From Heyndrickxia camelliae (GTDB lineage Bacteria > Bacillota > Bacilli > Bacillales > Bacillaceae_C), in NCBI RefSeq assembly GCF_002844575.1, contig NZ_PIQO01000020.1, positions 17,668 through 81,667 on the forward strand: a stretch of 64,000 nt of DNA, read 5' to 3'. Under the pieces are notes generated by a model. That model made no database searches. It was not told the origin of the DNA and saw only the letters and a list, made by a program, of their open reading frames with translations. A program made the position numbers and the translations under genes. How positions within the stretch are numbered: the first letter of the stretch is position 1; each line of letters begins with the position of its first letter. Shown here one piece after another: positions 63,972 to 64,000 of this stretch.

Positions 63972-64000
63972 AAAAAGAGGCTGGGACATAACTAGCTTCA
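63972..64000. repeat. Start of a dispersed GGCTGGGACATAAC-type repeat, cut by the window edge
   Basis: The last bases contain GAGGCTGGGACATAACT, a motif I recall as common in intergenic repeats of Firmicutes (Bacillus, Staphylococcus, Enterococcus). Only its first part is visible. The 150 bases before it hold a GACCT/AGGTC hairpin and no gene. Confidence 0.45.

Overview
The window is a chromosomal stretch of a low-GC, spore-forming member of the Bacillaceae. Three things point there. The gene order lexA-yneA-yneB-ynzC-tkt...sirA-yneF...ynzD...ccdA-yneI-ccdC-yneK follows Bacillus subtilis. There is a Spo0E-type phosphatase and the sporulation replication inhibitor SirA. Regulatory motifs for LexA, AhrC/ArgR, CodY, CcpA and ECF sigma factors are all of Bacillus type. 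A selenocysteine tRNA with SelB and a complete tryptophan-to-anthranilate pathway suggest a Niallia- or Cytobacillus-like lineage rather than B. subtilis itself; the species cannot be fixed from sequence alone.

Layout. 0-6.4 kb: two exported or anchored proteins, a 29-residue membrane protein, a YitT-family membrane protein, a 2-hydroxyacid dehydrogenase under a probable CcpA site, PssA and an FUSC-type exporter. 6.4-18.8 kb: the whole arginine pathway, argCJBD-carAB-argF followed by argGH. Each unit is driven by a promoter covered by a pair of ARG boxes 20 bp apart. 18.9-28.7 kb: a tellurite-resistance-like (Ter) locus. It has three TerD proteins, TerC, a CitE-like lyase, two phosphoribosyltransferase-fold proteins (one with TRSP, one with PELOTA), YceG and TelA. 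Its first unit is led by an ECF-type promoter embedded in the upstream fabF terminator. 28.7-36.9 kb: an orphan FabF, a branched-chain amino acid ABC importer with a CodY-like box, and an acetate-type symporter with its DUF485 partner. 37.0-39.8 kb: kynU-kynB-kynA.

40.8-44.3 kb: selB and selC. A freshly broken tyrosine integrase sits against the 3' end of selC, and the tRNA acceptor stem is poorly paired, as if integration had replaced its 3' strand. 44.4-47.2 kb: yneK, ccdC, yneI, ccdA, ynzD. 47.2-57.4 kb: an accessory stretch that interrupts the conserved ynzD-yneF neighbourhood. It holds a heterodimeric ABC exporter, a possible forespore-expressed small protein, an orphan secreted protein, a DUF2199 protein, a YdbS/YdbT pair, and decayed recombinase genes (one serine type, one tyrosine type). 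57.4-64.0 kb: yneF, sirA, a polysaccharide deacetylase, tkt, ynzC, yneB, yneA, a three-box SOS control region, lexA, a holin-like gene, and the start of a dispersed repeat at the window edge.

Main points of interest: the Ter metabolite module and its ECF promoter, the selC/integrase junction, and the recombinase fossils in the accessory stretch.
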